DNA of 64,000 bases from Bin87 sp965220095 (GCA_965220095.1 OZ244805.1:2542001-2606000), one strand, 5' to 3'. Shown: positions 35,599 to 44,699, numbered from the stretch's first letter. Notes: a model not told the origin generated them from the letters alone. Numbers and translations: made by a program.

Positions 35599-36048
35599 AT
35601 GGCGGCACTAGAACGAGCATACCGATCACAAACCTACAGTTCCGGAACCCACGGTCGGGCAATCTGCAACGCCCGCAACCACCATTGGGTGGCCGACGAC
35701 GGCGGCGGAGACTCCATGTACTCCGGCGAATTGTTCCTGTCGGGCATCACCGCCTGCGCGGTTAACATGGTTGAGCGCATCGCCGTATCCGAGGACTCTC
35801 CGGTCAACTTCATGGAAGTTTCCGCCGAAGCTTTCCGAGACCCGGATTCGGTTCCCGGCGACATGACCCTGTACGCCGATGTGCGCATCCACTTCAAGAT
35901 TTGGGGTGTGGACGATGACCAGGGCAACCACCTGGTTGACCTCTGGAAAAAGCGTTGACCGTTGTACGGATCCGTCGCCGTGGCGACGCCGAGCACTTCT
36001 GTTACCGCTGAATTCGTTGCCGGCCCTCGGGACAAGTACGCCAGCTAG
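35599..36048 (+). CDS. OsmC-family peroxide reductase, probable selenoprotein (in-frame TGA)
   Basis: ATG 35599 has GGGGG 4 nt upstream. The first 119 residues are an OsmC core with the first redox cysteine in SGITACAVNMVER. At 35956-35958 TGA falls exactly where the second conserved cysteine belongs: LWKKR-TGA-PLYGSVAVATP (family RxCPxYxxV). The same frame continues 29 more residues to TAG 36046-36048, giving the usual ~149-residue length. OsmC-like selenoproteins are known from marine metagenomes. A 6-bp hairpin lies 15-30 nt after the TGA (35973-35988). Inference: selenocysteine at residue 120. The alternative is a truncated gene. Confidence 0.65.
35973..35988 (+). promoter_or_regulatory. 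Possible SECIS of the OsmC-like gene
   Basis: CGTCGC (35973-35978) pairs with GCGACG (35983-35988) around CGTG. The loop lies 21-24 nt after the TGA, within the range for bacterial SECIS elements, and contains a G near its start. Less typical than the second candidate (38824-38858) because the loop is small. Confidence 0.4.
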
Positions 36049-36137
36049 ACGTTGACTCCCAGACCGTTGGCAGGATGGGCGCATCGTCTGTCCCGCTTGC
36101 GGTCACGCACCCGCAACAACACATCGAATCCAAACGA

Positions 36138-36182
36138 GTCGGCGGTCATCGTATTCACTTGCGGTGCCGGCCGACTTTTTTT
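36138..36182 (+). terminator. Possible terminator after the OsmC-like gene
   Basis: GTCGGC (36138-36143) can pair with GCCGAC (36170-36175), followed directly by seven T (36176-36182). It has a long loop with further internal pairing. Confidence 0.4.
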
Positions 36183-36349
36183 GCACCAATACAGCCACCG
36201 CAATGCGTCCCGGGGAATCCGGCAATGGCCTAACTTCCGCCGGCGCTGCGGGTATGCACCGCTAATTATCCTATGAACCGCGCCGGGCCGGCTGCCCACC
36301 CAGCCCAGGAACTGCTATCGACACGCTGCTATCAATCTTAACCGCCGGT

Positions 36350-38431
36350 TTGTCTGAAGGCAGCGCCAGCCTGCTCAAAGATTTCGCCGTGGCCATGGCC
36401 ATCGCTGCCGGCGGTTTGGCCTTGGCGCGTCTGGCCTGGCAACCCCCGGTCTTGGGTTACCTGCTCGCCGGCCTGCTCATCGGGCCGTTCACGCTGCCCA
36501 ACCCGCTCATCAGCAATCTGGACACCATCGGCCTGCTCGCCGAACTTGGGTTGGTGCTGCTGCTATTCGGCATCGGGCTGGAGCTGGGCTGGCGTCGCAT
36601 CCGGAGCGTCGGCTTCCGGGTATTGATTATCGGCGTTGTCGAAATCAGCGTGCTCACGCTTTTCGGCGTGTGGATTGCCAGCGCACTACCCGGCATTGAC
36701 GACAGCCATGGCCTGTATCTGGGTGGGGCCATCGCCATCAGCAGCTCGGCCATCCTGCTGAAAGGCTTGCGGGATGGCGGCAATCTGCGCTCCGGCTGGG
36801 GTCAAACCATTGTTGGCATCCTGCTGGTTGAGGACTTCGCCGCCGTCATATTCCTCACCATCCTGACCGGCCTGGCCACCACCGGTTCGGCGAGCCTGGG
36901 GGATGCCGGTGTGCTGGTAGCCAAACTGGGAATTTTTTGCATCGCCGTGCTGGTATTCGGCACCCTGCTGGTTCCCCGTTTAATGCACCTGCTGTACAGA
37001 ACGCAATCCGACGAAACGCTGCTGGTGGCCAGTCTCGGCCTGTGCTTCCTGCTGGCGTTGTGCGCCAACCTGCTGGAGCTGTCCTCGGCGGCGGGGGCGT
37101 TCCTCATCGGCGTGGTAATCGGGGATACCGAGGCGGCGGGCCGGGTTACACGGCTGGTCAGCCCGGTGCGGGATATGTTCGGCGCGCTGTTTTTCCTGTC
37201 CATCGGAATGCTCATCGACTACCGCACCCTTGATGATTTCATCGTGCCGGCCCTGGTGGTGGTTGGCGTGTTTATGTGCGGGAAGATTATCGCCAACATC
37301 ATCGGTTCAATCCTGGCCGGGCGTCGCCCCACCGATGCGGTGCGAGTCGGTATGACAATGCCGCAAATGGGCGAATTCTCGCTGGCTATCGGACGGGTCA
37401 GCCCGGCTGATGCCGTTGGCGGGTCGGTTCTGGGCCCGGTTCTGGCCATCGCCACGGCCATAACTTCAGTGTTGGCTCCGCTAACTACCCGCGCCGCTGT
37501 ACCGCTCTGCCACTGGTTAGAGCGGCACTCCCCATCAACCATGCGTGAGGTCAATCTGGCCATCCAGCTGGGAGTAGAAGCATTCTGGTCAGCGCTTTCC
37601 TTCCGGGGCCTCATCGGCACCCGACTTCGCAACTTGGGACGTCGCATCATCATCAATATGACCATTATCGCCGTAATCACTGCGGCCGGCACGGCCGCCC
37701 TGTACGTCAGCCCGGCCCTGGTCGGCGATACCTTCCCGGTATCTCAGGGAACCATCGGCTTGATTCTGGTGGGAATCGTCGTCGGATTGAGCGCTCCACC
37801 GTCAATCAACATCTGGCGTTCTCTCAGGACTCTGGCCCGGCTGGCCACCGGCGTCCGCGAATCATCCGACAGTGGCAACGCAAGTCTGCAAATGCTGCGT
37901 ACTTTGGTTCAGAACGGTCTCGCCACTGCGTTGCTCGGCCTGCTGGTGATTCTCTATCTACCCTTCACCTTCCGTCTGTTCGCCCTGGGCAGCGCTACCG
38001 CTCCGCTGTCCATACTCTTGCTGCTGGCCCCGGCGCTGGCAATGGCCATCATCGGTTTCCGGGTGCATCGTGTACTGGAACCAGCCTTCCACGATACTTT
38101 CGCCTCGCATCCTGAGGGATCCCCGCGCCATCGCCACGGCGATGACAATGACATGGAGCTTATCGACGTGGAATCGCCGACAACGCCCCCGCGTCTTTCC
38201 GACGAACCAATCATGGGATTAGGCTCTCCTTCCGAGCGCCGGGCTGACCTGCTGTTGGCCGCCGCTGTTGAACATCTTGACGAAGAGGATGAACTCTGGA
38301 GGTTGCTGGAGGAACGCATCGAAGCGATGACGGAGCACAATGCAAACCGGGAGTCTCACCGGCACGCAGAAGCTGCGGAAGTTACACCGGAACGGGCGGC
38401 CAACACCAACGTTCCGCTGGACGGCGATTAG
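36350..38431 (+). CDS. CPA2-family cation:proton antiporter (Kef type)
   Basis: 693 residues from TTG 36350; an upstream in-frame extension lacks a canonical start. Residues 1-390 are the Na+/H+-exchanger fold with about 12 membrane segments, including LGYLLAGLLIGPFTLPNP, ELGLVLLLFGIGLEL and LVEDFAAVIFLTILTGL. Then come a second hydrophobic region and a long acidic, His-rich cytoplasmic tail (RHRHGDDND...LLEERIEAM). No RCK/TrkA-N NAD-binding domain is visible, so gating would differ from KefB/C. Exchanges K+ or Na+ for protons. Monocistronic. Confidence 0.88.
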   Translation: MSEGSASLLKDFAVAMAIAAGGLALARLAWQPPVLGYLLAGLLIGPFTLPNPLISNLDTIGLLAELGLVLLLFGIGLELGWRRIRSVGFRVLIIGVVEISVLTLFGVWIASALPGIDDSHGLYLGGAIAISSSAILLKGLRDGGNLRSGWGQTIVGILLVEDFAAVIFLTILTGLATTGSASLGDAGVLVAKLGIFCIAVLVFGTLLVPRLMHLLYRTQSDETLLVASLGLCFLLALCANLLELSSAAGAFLIGVVIGDTEAAGRVTRLVSPVRDMFGALFFLSIGMLIDYRTLDDFIVPALVVVGVFMCGKIIANIIGSILAGRRPTDAVRVGMTMPQMGEFSLAIGRVSPADAVGGSVLGPVLAIATAITSVLAPLTTRAAVPLCHWLERHSPSTMREVNLAIQLGVEAFWSALSFRGLIGTRLRNLGRRIIINMTIIAVITAAGTAALYVSPALVGDTFPVSQGTIGLILVGIVVGLSAPPSINIWRSLRTLARLATGVRESSDSGNASLQMLRTLVQNGLATALLGLLVILYLPFTFRLFALGSATAPLSILLLLAPALAMAIIGFRVHRVLEPAFHDTFASHPEGSPRHRHGDDNDMELIDVESPTTPPRLSDEPIMGLGSPSERRADLLLAAAVEHLDEEDELWRLLEERIEAMTEHNANRESHRHAEAAEVTPERAANTNVPLDGD

Positions 38432-38535
38432 CGCACTGGTCCGGCGGGGTTTCCAACCCGACGCACGCACGAGCGCCGTGCTACAATTGGCCGAGCGCTC
38501 CCCATACGGAACCTGCCCAACAGGAAGGCCATCTG

Positions 38536-39456
38536 ATGCGTATCTGCTCTTTTCTGCCGTCGGCTACCGAGATTGTCTACGCCCTGGGGTTGGAAGACCA
38601 ACTCTACGGCGTTACCCACGAATGCGATTACCCAGCGCAGGCCAAGACCAAACCCTGGGTGGTCAGGAGCGTCTTTGAGGGCACCAACCCGACCAGCGGT
38701 GAAATTAGCCGTGTCATCTCCGAGCGGTTGGCCCAGGGCCTGGGCATTTACCACATCGACCAGGATATTCTGGATGCCGCCGACCCGGATCTGCTGTTGA
38801 CCCAGGCCATCTGCGAAGTTTGAGCGGTTTCCTCTCAGCAGGTCGCTGAGTCCACCGCCAACATGACCAAGGAGCCCCAAATCCTGTCGCTGGACCCGCA
38901 GTACGTCGGCGACGTTCTGGAGGATGTGCGCCGCGTCGGACGGGCCACTGATTCCGAAGCAACCGCCGACACGGTGGTCGCGCGGATGCAGGGGCGCATT
39001 GACGCCATCACGCAACGGGCCGCGCTGGCCGACCGTCAACCCCGGGTGCTGCATCTGGAATGGACTGACCCGCTGATGTGCGGCGGACACTGGGTTCCCG
39101 AGATGGTTGAACTGGCCGGCGGCGCCAACTGTTTCGGCGACAAGGAATCCGGTTCCTTCCCGCTGGAATGGGACGCCGTAGTTGAGAGTCAACCGGACGT
39201 AATCGTGCTGATGCCCTGCGGGTTTGAAGTGCCCCGCGCCCTGGAAGACGTTCCACTGCTGGAGGCGAAGGAAGGCTGGTCATCGTTGCCCGCGGTGCAA
39301 AACGACCGCGTTTTCGCCATCGACGCCAGCAATTACACCAGCCGGTCGGGCCCCAGACTGGTAACCGGCCTGGAAATCCTGGCGGAGATGATCCACCCGG
39401 AACTGTTTTCGGGTTTGATCCCGGAAGCCGGCGCGCGCCGAATCTACCGCTCCTAG
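38536..39456 (+). CDS. BtuF-like cobalamin/metal-binding protein, probable selenoprotein (in-frame TGA)
   Basis: ATG 38536 with GGAAGG about 7 nt upstream. It begins MRICSFLPSATEIVYALGL, the usual start of cytoplasm-type BtuF-like (COG0614) proteins without signal peptide. At 38821-38823 TGA replaces the second Cys of the family's CEVCAVS motif: LLLTQAICEV-TGA-AVSSQQVAE. The frame then continues 211 residues with normal homology (LHLEWTDPLMCGGHWVPEMV, GGANCFG, VIVLMPCGFEV) to TAG at 39456, total 306. A textbook SECIS follows the TGA. Inference: CxxU redox or metal-binding motif. Truncation alone would not explain the hairpin or the preserved second half. Confidence 0.82.
38824..38858 (+). promoter_or_regulatory. 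SECIS element of the BtuF-like gene
   Basis: Starting at the base after TGA: outer stem GCGGT (38824-38828) with ACCGC (38854-38858), inner 6-bp stem CTCAGC (38834-38839) with GCTGAG (38845-38850), loop AGGTC. The loop begins 17 nt after the TGA. This matches the placement and the AGGUC-type loop of the E. coli fdhF SECIS bound by SelB. Confidence 0.8.
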
Positions 39457-39467
39457 CCGCACGCCGG

Positions 39468-40157
39468 CTAGTTCAGGCGCGGCCCTTTGAACGGCGTGTT
39501 CTGTTCAACCTGCTCGCTGACGATGCGGTTTGCCTGACGCATCAGCGTCAGCAACTTTTCCAGTTGAGCGCCTGCGGTCGGAGTTTCCAGCAGCGACTGT
39601 CGAACATCGGGGGGCAGCGGCAGGCTAACGGCCAGGGTGGCGGCGGCGGTGCGCGCCAGTGCAATGGCTTCGTCGGGCACCGTAATCTCGCGATCCCATC
39701 CGCCGGCCATTGCGGTCAAATGCCGTTGCAGCACCACGAATTGCTCCCGCACCCCGGCCACCGTGGTCGCCGACACCGTTCCCTCTGCATCCTCCAGAAA
39801 GCGAACCAAACCCACCAGGTGCGGGGTGGTTTGAACCGTATCCAGCAGCTCGAACCGGGTCTCGCCACGGGTCAGGATATTCAGGCGTCCCTCTTCCAGC
39901 CGTTGCACCTGCGACACGCGGGCGGTGGTGCCAATGGTATGCGGTGTGGCCGGCTCCCCAACCTCGCTGCCGTCCCTGATGAGCAACACGCCAAAGGGTT
40001 CGTTGCGGTCGGCGCACGCCCCAATCATCGCCTTGTACCGTTCCTCAAATATGTGCAACGGCAGGGGCATACCAGGGAACAGAACCACGTTGTTCAGCGG
40101 GAACAACGGTAGTTCGGCGTGGCTGCCTGGCGGGAAATCGTCGGGATTAATCGGCAT
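39468..40157 (-). CDS. LON substrate-binding (N-terminal) domain protein
   Basis: 229 residues from ATG 40157. The LON-N pattern is clear: ELPLFPLNNVVLFPGMPLPL and HIFEERYKAMI at the start, then GTTARVSQVQRLEEGRLNIL. There is no AAA+ or protease part, so this is the stand-alone family of about 210-230 residues, whose role is unknown (possibly peptide or ligand binding). It converges on the BtuF-like gene, 12 bp apart. Confidence 0.85.
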   Translation of the reverse strand: MPINPDDFPPGSHAELPLFPLNNVVLFPGMPLPLHIFEERYKAMIGACADRNEPFGVLLIRDGSEVGEPATPHTIGTTARVSQVQRLEEGRLNILTRGETRFELLDTVQTTPHLVGLVRFLEDAEGTVSATTVAGVREQFVVLQRHLTAMAGGWDREITVPDEAIALARTAAATLAVSLPLPPDVRQSLLETPTAGAQLEKLLTLMRQANRIVSEQVEQNTPFKGPRLN

Positions 40158-40254
40158 GATGGCGGAGTATAACCCTGGAGACATTCTGGCGCAACCGAAC
40201 GGCGGGATTTACCCAGGGCAACCGCATTCTAATTGAATCAGTTTTTGAGGTGCC

Positions 40255-40349
40255 CGTCATTCCCGCGAAAGCGGGAATCCAAGTGGCTTGGTTGTACGTC
40301 AACTGCCTAGAAGCAATCTGTATGGATTCCCGCTTTCGCGGGAATGACG
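40255..40349. repeat. Inverted pair of REP-like palindromes
   Basis: 27-bp units at 40255-40281 and 40323-40349 are exact reverse complements and identical to the unit at 79-105. They enclose 41 bp, so the block could fold into a large hairpin. Typical of BIME-like or REP-doublet elements. Confidence 0.7.
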
Positions 40350-40395
40350 ATTTATCAGGCCACCTAAAGTTAGAATGCGTTTGCCCTGCGGAATT

Positions 40396-40509
40396 GTAAC
40401 TGTTCACGTTTGAGGGGACGGAGTCGGCTTACAAAGCAAATTCCATGCTTGGCTGACACTCTGTGAAAGGCCGGATGGCCCGTAGACCCCTACAAGTCTG
40501 AACAGTTAC
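40396..40509. mobile_element. 114-bp MITE with GTAA ends, copy 1
   Basis: Terminal inverted repeats GTAACTGTTCA (40396-40406) and TGAACAGTTAC (40499-40509). It is flanked by 8-bp near-duplicates GCGGAATT (40388-40395) and GCGGGATT (40510-40517). The second copy is at 57511-57624 with the same length and related interior (GGAGGGGACG, ATTCC.TGCTTGGC). GTAA ends and an 8-bp duplication are features of IS66-type elements; no coding capacity. Confidence 0.75.
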
Positions 40510-40663
40510 GCGGGATTTACCCCGCTAGCGTCAATGACCGCGCCCGTCGATAACGCTATTGAAGGCCCACGTTCGTCGCCGCCCGTTCAGGAACACTCAC
40601 GTAGACAGCCCCCATCCTTGGAGGAGGACAGGGGCTTGCGAAAACCTGGAGTTTCCCGGTTGC

Positions 40664-40915
40664 TTACTTCACTGGTTCGGCGTCCGGAGGGCGGTTGTGG
40701 ATGGCTTTGGTACCCTTCTTGAAGATACAGGTCCGGATGTTGTTTTCCAACTCGGCCGGGTCGTCCACGCCCGGATACCGTGCCTGCGCCGCAGGGCTTC
40801 TCAGGTACTCGTACATTTTTTGAAGGACTTCATCCTCGGACTCCCCGGTAATGATGGTCTTGTCACGAGGGTCGGACAGAAAATTGCTGGGCCTTGCGTA
40901 ATAAATATCGGGCAT
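40664..40915 (-). CDS. Small hypothetical protein, 83 aa
   Basis: ATG 40915 follows a very strong ribosome-binding site (GGAGGAGG, 6 nt upstream), so the gene is well supported. The protein is soluble and acidic in the middle (ITGESEDEVLQKMYEYLRSP), starting MPDIYYARPSNFLSDP and ending in a Lys/Pro-rich tail. I do not recognise the family. Monocistronic. Confidence 0.65.
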   Translation of the reverse strand: MPDIYYARPSNFLSDPRDKTIITGESEDEVLQKMYEYLRSPAAQARYPGVDDPAELENNIRTCIFKKGTKAIHNRPPDAEPVK

Positions 40916-41342
40916 TATTTCCTCCTCCTGGGACAAGGATGCCGGAATCATAGCCGGCGCTCACTTGCAGTAGCAGATTGATACACCATTAACCGCAGCG
41001 TTGTCAATGGTATCCGAGACCTCACGCGTACCCAGTTTGTCATCGCGAGAAGGGCAGCGACGTGGCAAGATCATGCCCGGAAGGGTGACCGTTACGCCGA
41101 CGCGATCGCCGCGCTGCGCTCGCAATGACGGTTTTGCCACGGTGGGTACGCGTGAGTGTCCGAGATTGTCCAGCAATTCGTTGCATCACAAAACCGGCCG
41201 GCTTCTCCAGCGGCCAACCGCCACACACCTGCCGCCGCAAACCCCCGGAACGCGCCCGCCGGTTGCCCCATTCCGGTGTTTGGATTACGATAGTGCGGCG
41301 GCGGAACCCGGTTTCGCGGCATATCTGGCTGAGCGTACATTG
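40916..41342. other. Intergenic, no gene seen; one dispersed repeat
   Basis: 427 bp upstream of the galE-like gene. It holds the degenerate inverted element at 41039-41129. No other structure noted. Confidence 0.4.
41039..41129. repeat. Degenerate dispersed element with GTCATCGCGAG/CTCGCAATGAC ends
   Basis: The end 41039-41049 and the reversed end 41119-41129 are complementary except for one base. This resembles the widespread GTCATTGCGAG...CTCGCAATGAC intergenic repeats of several bacterial phyla. Noncoding. Confidence 0.45.
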
Positions 41343-42323
41343 ATGGCAGAACCTACCAAAGTCCTGGTTACCGGCGGCGCCGGCTTCATCGGCTCCCATC
41401 TGGTTACTCGTCTCCTGGATTGCGGGTGCTCCGTGGCGGTAATTGACGACCTCAGCGCCGGCCACTTGCGCGACGTCAACCACCACGCGGTCTTCTATCA
41501 CGCCGATATCAACGACCCCAAAATCGAACAGATTGTCCAACGCGAACGCCCGGATACCGTGTACCACCTGGCGGCTCAAAGCAGCGTTACGAGATCGGCG
41601 GCCGACCCGGTGAACGACGCCGATACCAACGTGGTGGGAACCGTGCGACTCATCTCCGCCTGCGCTTCGGAAGGCGTGGATAAGTTCATCTTCTCATCCA
41701 CCGGCGGAGCCCTCTACGGCGACCCGGAAATTATCCCCTGCAACGAGGACACCCCGGTCAACCCGCTCACTCCTTACGGAATGTCCAAGTACGCCGGAGA
41801 ACTCTACCTGAAACTGTTTCACCGCACCTACGGGCTGGACTATACGATCCTGCGGTACGCCAACGTGTACGGCCCCGGCCAGAACCCCCACGGCGAGGCC
41901 GGAGTGATCGCGATCTTCGCGGGCCTGATGCTGGAAGGCAAACGACCCACCATCTACGGCGACGGCACACAGCAGCGCGACTTCGTTTTCGTTTCCGACG
42001 TCGTCGACGCCAACATTGCCGCTATGCGCCGCGGCGACGGCGGCACCTACAACATTGGCACCGGAGATCCCGTTGAAATTGGCCGCGTGTACGAGCTGCT
42101 GAAGGAATGCACCGGGTTCGACAAGGAACCGTCCTACCAGCCCCGTCGACCAGGAGATGTGTTCAGCATCGCCCTGGATTCCGCCCGCGCCACCAAAGAT
42201 CTGGATTGGAAGCCCACCGTACCGCTGGAAGAGGGCCTCAAACTCGCCGTCGATCATATCCGCGATTCCACGACCCGACGGCCGGCCCGAGTCAGACTGA
42301 CCCCCGACCGCCGGCGCGATTAG
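41343..42323 (+). CDS. galE: NAD-dependent sugar epimerase (UDP-glucose 4-epimerase type)
   Basis: 326 residues. Extended SDR: VLVTGGAGFIGSHLVTRLL (NAD-binding GxxGxxG), HLAAQSSVTRSAADP, catalytic region SSTGGALYGD and YGMSKYAGE (Tyr-x3-Lys). The C-terminal substrate part has NVYGPGQNPHGEAGVIAIF and GDGTQQRDFVFVSDV, closest to the archaeal/bacterial short GalE-like or WbpP-like epimerases. Exact sugar uncertain. Directly followed by trxB, 49 bp on. Confidence 0.85.
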   Translation: MAEPTKVLVTGGAGFIGSHLVTRLLDCGCSVAVIDDLSAGHLRDVNHHAVFYHADINDPKIEQIVQRERPDTVYHLAAQSSVTRSAADPVNDADTNVVGTVRLISACASEGVDKFIFSSTGGALYGDPEIIPCNEDTPVNPLTPYGMSKYAGELYLKLFHRTYGLDYTILRYANVYGPGQNPHGEAGVIAIFAGLMLEGKRPTIYGDGTQQRDFVFVSDVVDANIAAMRRGDGGTYNIGTGDPVEIGRVYELLKECTGFDKEPSYQPRRPGDVFSIALDSARATKDLDWKPTVPLEEGLKLAVDHIRDSTTRRPARVRLTPDRRRD

Positions 42324-42372
42324 CCGACCACCGACACCCCAAGGTTTACCACCTCAAGGAGGAATCATTCCG

Positions 42373-43293
42373 ATGGCACAGGACTACGACGTTGTCATAC
42401 TCGGCGCCGGCGCCGCCGGCATGTCTGCCGGGCTCTATTCCACACGCGCCATGCTCAGCACAATAATGATCGAGAGCATCGGCCCCGGTGGGCAGCTCCT
42501 CATTACCGACGAGATTGAGAACTATCCCGGCTTCCAGACCGGCGTCAAAGGCCAGGCCCTGGCTGACGAAATGTTTAGCCAGGCTGACCGCTTCGGAGCC
42601 AAGATGGAATTCGCAGAGGTTGAGGCCGTCGAGAATCTGCACGACGATCGCAAGCTGATTCGCACGTCCGAAGGCGACTTCACCGCCCGGGCGCTCATCA
42701 TCGCCACCGGCGGCTCCCACAACAAGCTGGGCGTTACCGGCGAGGACGAGTTCAGCGGACGCGGAGTCTCCTATTGTGCCGTCTGCGACGGCAACTTCTT
42801 CCGCGGACAGGATGTGGTGGTGGTCGGCGGCGGCGACGCCGCCATGGACGAGAGTTTCTACCTCACCGGAATCTGCAACTCCGTAACCGTCATCCACCGC
42901 CGCGACGAACTGCGCGCCACCAAGGTCCTGCAAGACCGCGCCTTCGGCAACCCCAAGTACAAGTGGCTCTGGAGCCATGTCGTCGAAGAGTTCGTCGGCA
43001 ACGACGTGCTCGAGGCCGCCCGTGTCAAAAACCTCAAAACCGGCGAGGTCTACGACTATCCCACGGCGGCCGCTTTCATCTACGTGGGTTTCCATCCCAA
43101 CACCGAGTATTTCAAGGAAGTGTTGGACATGGACGAACTCGGCCACGTCTACGCCGACATTCACATGCGCACCAACGTCCCCCGCGTTTACGCCTGCGGC
43201 GACGCCCGGGCCGAATCAACCCGCCAGCTCGGCGCTGCGGTGGGCGACGGCATCACGGCTGCCCTGGCCGCTTTCCACGACCTGTCGGCCTAG
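42373..43293 (+). CDS. trxB: Thioredoxin reductase
   Basis: 306 residues, standard length; AAGGAGG about 9 nt ahead of ATG 42373. FAD-binding DVVILGAGAAGMSAGLYS, the redox centre CAVCDG (Cys-x2-Cys) near residue 138, NADPH-binding VVVGGGDAAMDESFYL and C-terminal YACGDARAESTRQLGAAVGDG. Transfers electrons from NADPH to thioredoxin. Both redox Cys are ordinary TGT/TGC codons, a useful contrast with the TGA-bearing genes nearby. Confidence 0.95.
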   Translation: MAQDYDVVILGAGAAGMSAGLYSTRAMLSTIMIESIGPGGQLLITDEIENYPGFQTGVKGQALADEMFSQADRFGAKMEFAEVEAVENLHDDRKLIRTSEGDFTARALIIATGGSHNKLGVTGEDEFSGRGVSYCAVCDGNFFRGQDVVVVGGGDAAMDESFYLTGICNSVTVIHRRDELRATKVLQDRAFGNPKYKWLWSHVVEEFVGNDVLEAARVKNLKTGEVYDYPTAAAFIYVGFHPNTEYFKEVLDMDELGHVYADIHMRTNVPRVYACGDARAESTRQLGAAVGDGITAALAAFHDLSA

Positions 43294-43314
43294 AACTTTG
43301 TGAGGTTCGGCAAG

Positions 43315-43896
43315 ATGACGACTACAAGCCTTCCCACCGTCAGCAGAAACCGCCGCAGGTTTAGCGTGGCCGATTATTATGCCATGGCTGAGGCTGGCAT
43401 CCTGGCTCCGCAGGAGCGCGTTGAGTTGCTAAACGGAGAAGTAATCGAGATGGCCCCCATCGGAGAACCCCACGCGTTTTCCGTGGATTGGATCACGGAA
43501 CAGCTATTCCTCTCTTTAGGACAACGTGCGATTGTGCGGATCCAAAATCCGCTGCTTCTCAACGACAGGAGTATGCCGCAACCCGACTTGATGCTGCTTG
43601 AGCGTCGGGATGACTTCTACCGGCACCGACATCCTTCACCCGGCGATGTGCTGCTGCTGATTGAAGTATCGGACACTACGGTCGCCTTTGACCGGACGGA
43701 GAAACTTGCGCTATACGCAGCGGCCGGCATACCGGAAACGTGGATCGTCAATATACCGGGCCACCGCATAGAGTCATATACGGAACCGGAGAATGGGCAA
43801 TATGGTACGGTGCGCTGCTTTGGCATCGGTGAAAGCATCTCCCCGCAAGCCTTCCCCGACATTACCATAGACATAGAGCCAATTATGCAGGGCTGA
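43315..43896 (+). CDS. Uma2-family endonuclease (DUF820)
   Basis: 193 residues (GTG at 43300 is an alternative start). PD-(D/E)xK-type fold: RVELLNGEVIEMAPIGEPH, PQPDLMLLE and the core DVLLLIEVSDTT followed by DRTEKLALYAAAGIPETWI. All nuclease residues (D, E, K) appear present. Uma2 genes are common in cyanobacteria and Chloroflexota; their role is unclear, possibly defence or mobile DNA. Intact, unlike the remnant at 10095-10397. Confidence 0.85.
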   Translation: MTTTSLPTVSRNRRRFSVADYYAMAEAGILAPQERVELLNGEVIEMAPIGEPHAFSVDWITEQLFLSLGQRAIVRIQNPLLLNDRSMPQPDLMLLERRDDFYRHRHPSPGDVLLLIEVSDTTVAFDRTEKLALYAAAGIPETWIVNIPGHRIESYTEPENGQYGTVRCFGIGESISPQAFPDITIDIEPIMQG

Positions 43897-43929
43897 ACCG
43901 CAATCGGGTTTCCGGTTCAACTTAAGCAA

Positions 43930-44673
43930 TTACAGCAGTCGCGCCAACTCCCTGATTAGCAGGGATGCGCTCCCCCCGATGGTAACGGCCAGCACGGCGT
44001 ACCGGAAAACCTGTGTGCTCATGCGGCGCGCCACTACGGCAGCGACAGCCGAACCCAACATTACGGCCAGCGCCAGGACTCCGATGTTTTGCGCCGTGGT
44101 TAAGGACACCAAGCCGATGGCCGCGAACAATCCCATGGCCAACCCTGCCGCCAGGAAGAAATACAGGGCCAGCGTAGCGCGAATGGTGTCCCGCGACCAA
44201 TCCTGTTCGATGGCGTAGAGTCCGCCCAGCGGCCCTCCGATCCCCAGCGTGGTAACCAGCAGCGAGGTGGTGAACCCGCATATCGGGGCCGCCAATCTCC
44301 GTCTGGCTCCCGGCAGACGGACCTGGAACAGGCTCATTACGCCCAGGGCCAGTATGAGCGCGACGATGGCGATGCGCAGCGCCACCGGGTTGGCCGAGTG
44401 CAATAACAGCACGCCAATGGGAACCGGAGGCAATCCGGCAACTACGAAGGGCCAGCTTTCTTTCAGTCGAAGGTGTCGCCAGGTTTGTATAACCGTTAGA
44501 CCCGTAGTCAGAACAATCATGGCGTTGATGATTACCACTGCATCCTGGGGCGCCAGGAACAGCAACAACACCGGCATGGCCACCATGCCGACACCGAAGC
44601 TGATGGTACCCAACACGATGGAACCCAGGAAAATTATCCCCAGGCCAATAACCAGTTCCCAGCCAACCAGCAT
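43930..44673 (-). CDS. TSUP-family transporter (TauE/SafE)
   Basis: 247 residues from ATG 44673; the longer frame to 44850 overlaps the next gene. Eight or so hydrophobic segments with the TSUP features GTISFGVGMVAMPVLLLFL near the start and the repeated GFTTSLLVTTLGIGGPLGGL in the middle. Moves anions such as sulfite, sulfoacetate or other organic sulfur compounds; the substrate is unknown. It lies 26 bp after the NAD-kinase-like gene, same strand. Confidence 0.85.
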   Translation of the reverse strand: MLVGWELVIGLGIIFLGSIVLGTISFGVGMVAMPVLLLFLAPQDAVVIINAMIVLTTGLTVIQTWRHLRLKESWPFVVAGLPPVPIGVLLLHSANPVALRIAIVALILALGVMSLFQVRLPGARRRLAAPICGFTTSLLVTTLGIGGPLGGLYAIEQDWSRDTIRATLALYFFLAAGLAMGLFAAIGLVSLTTAQNIGVLALAVMLGSAVAAVVARRMSTQVFRYAVLAVTIGGSASLLIRELARLL

Positions 44674-44699
44674 AGGACAGCGTCCAACCGGGAACCCGG

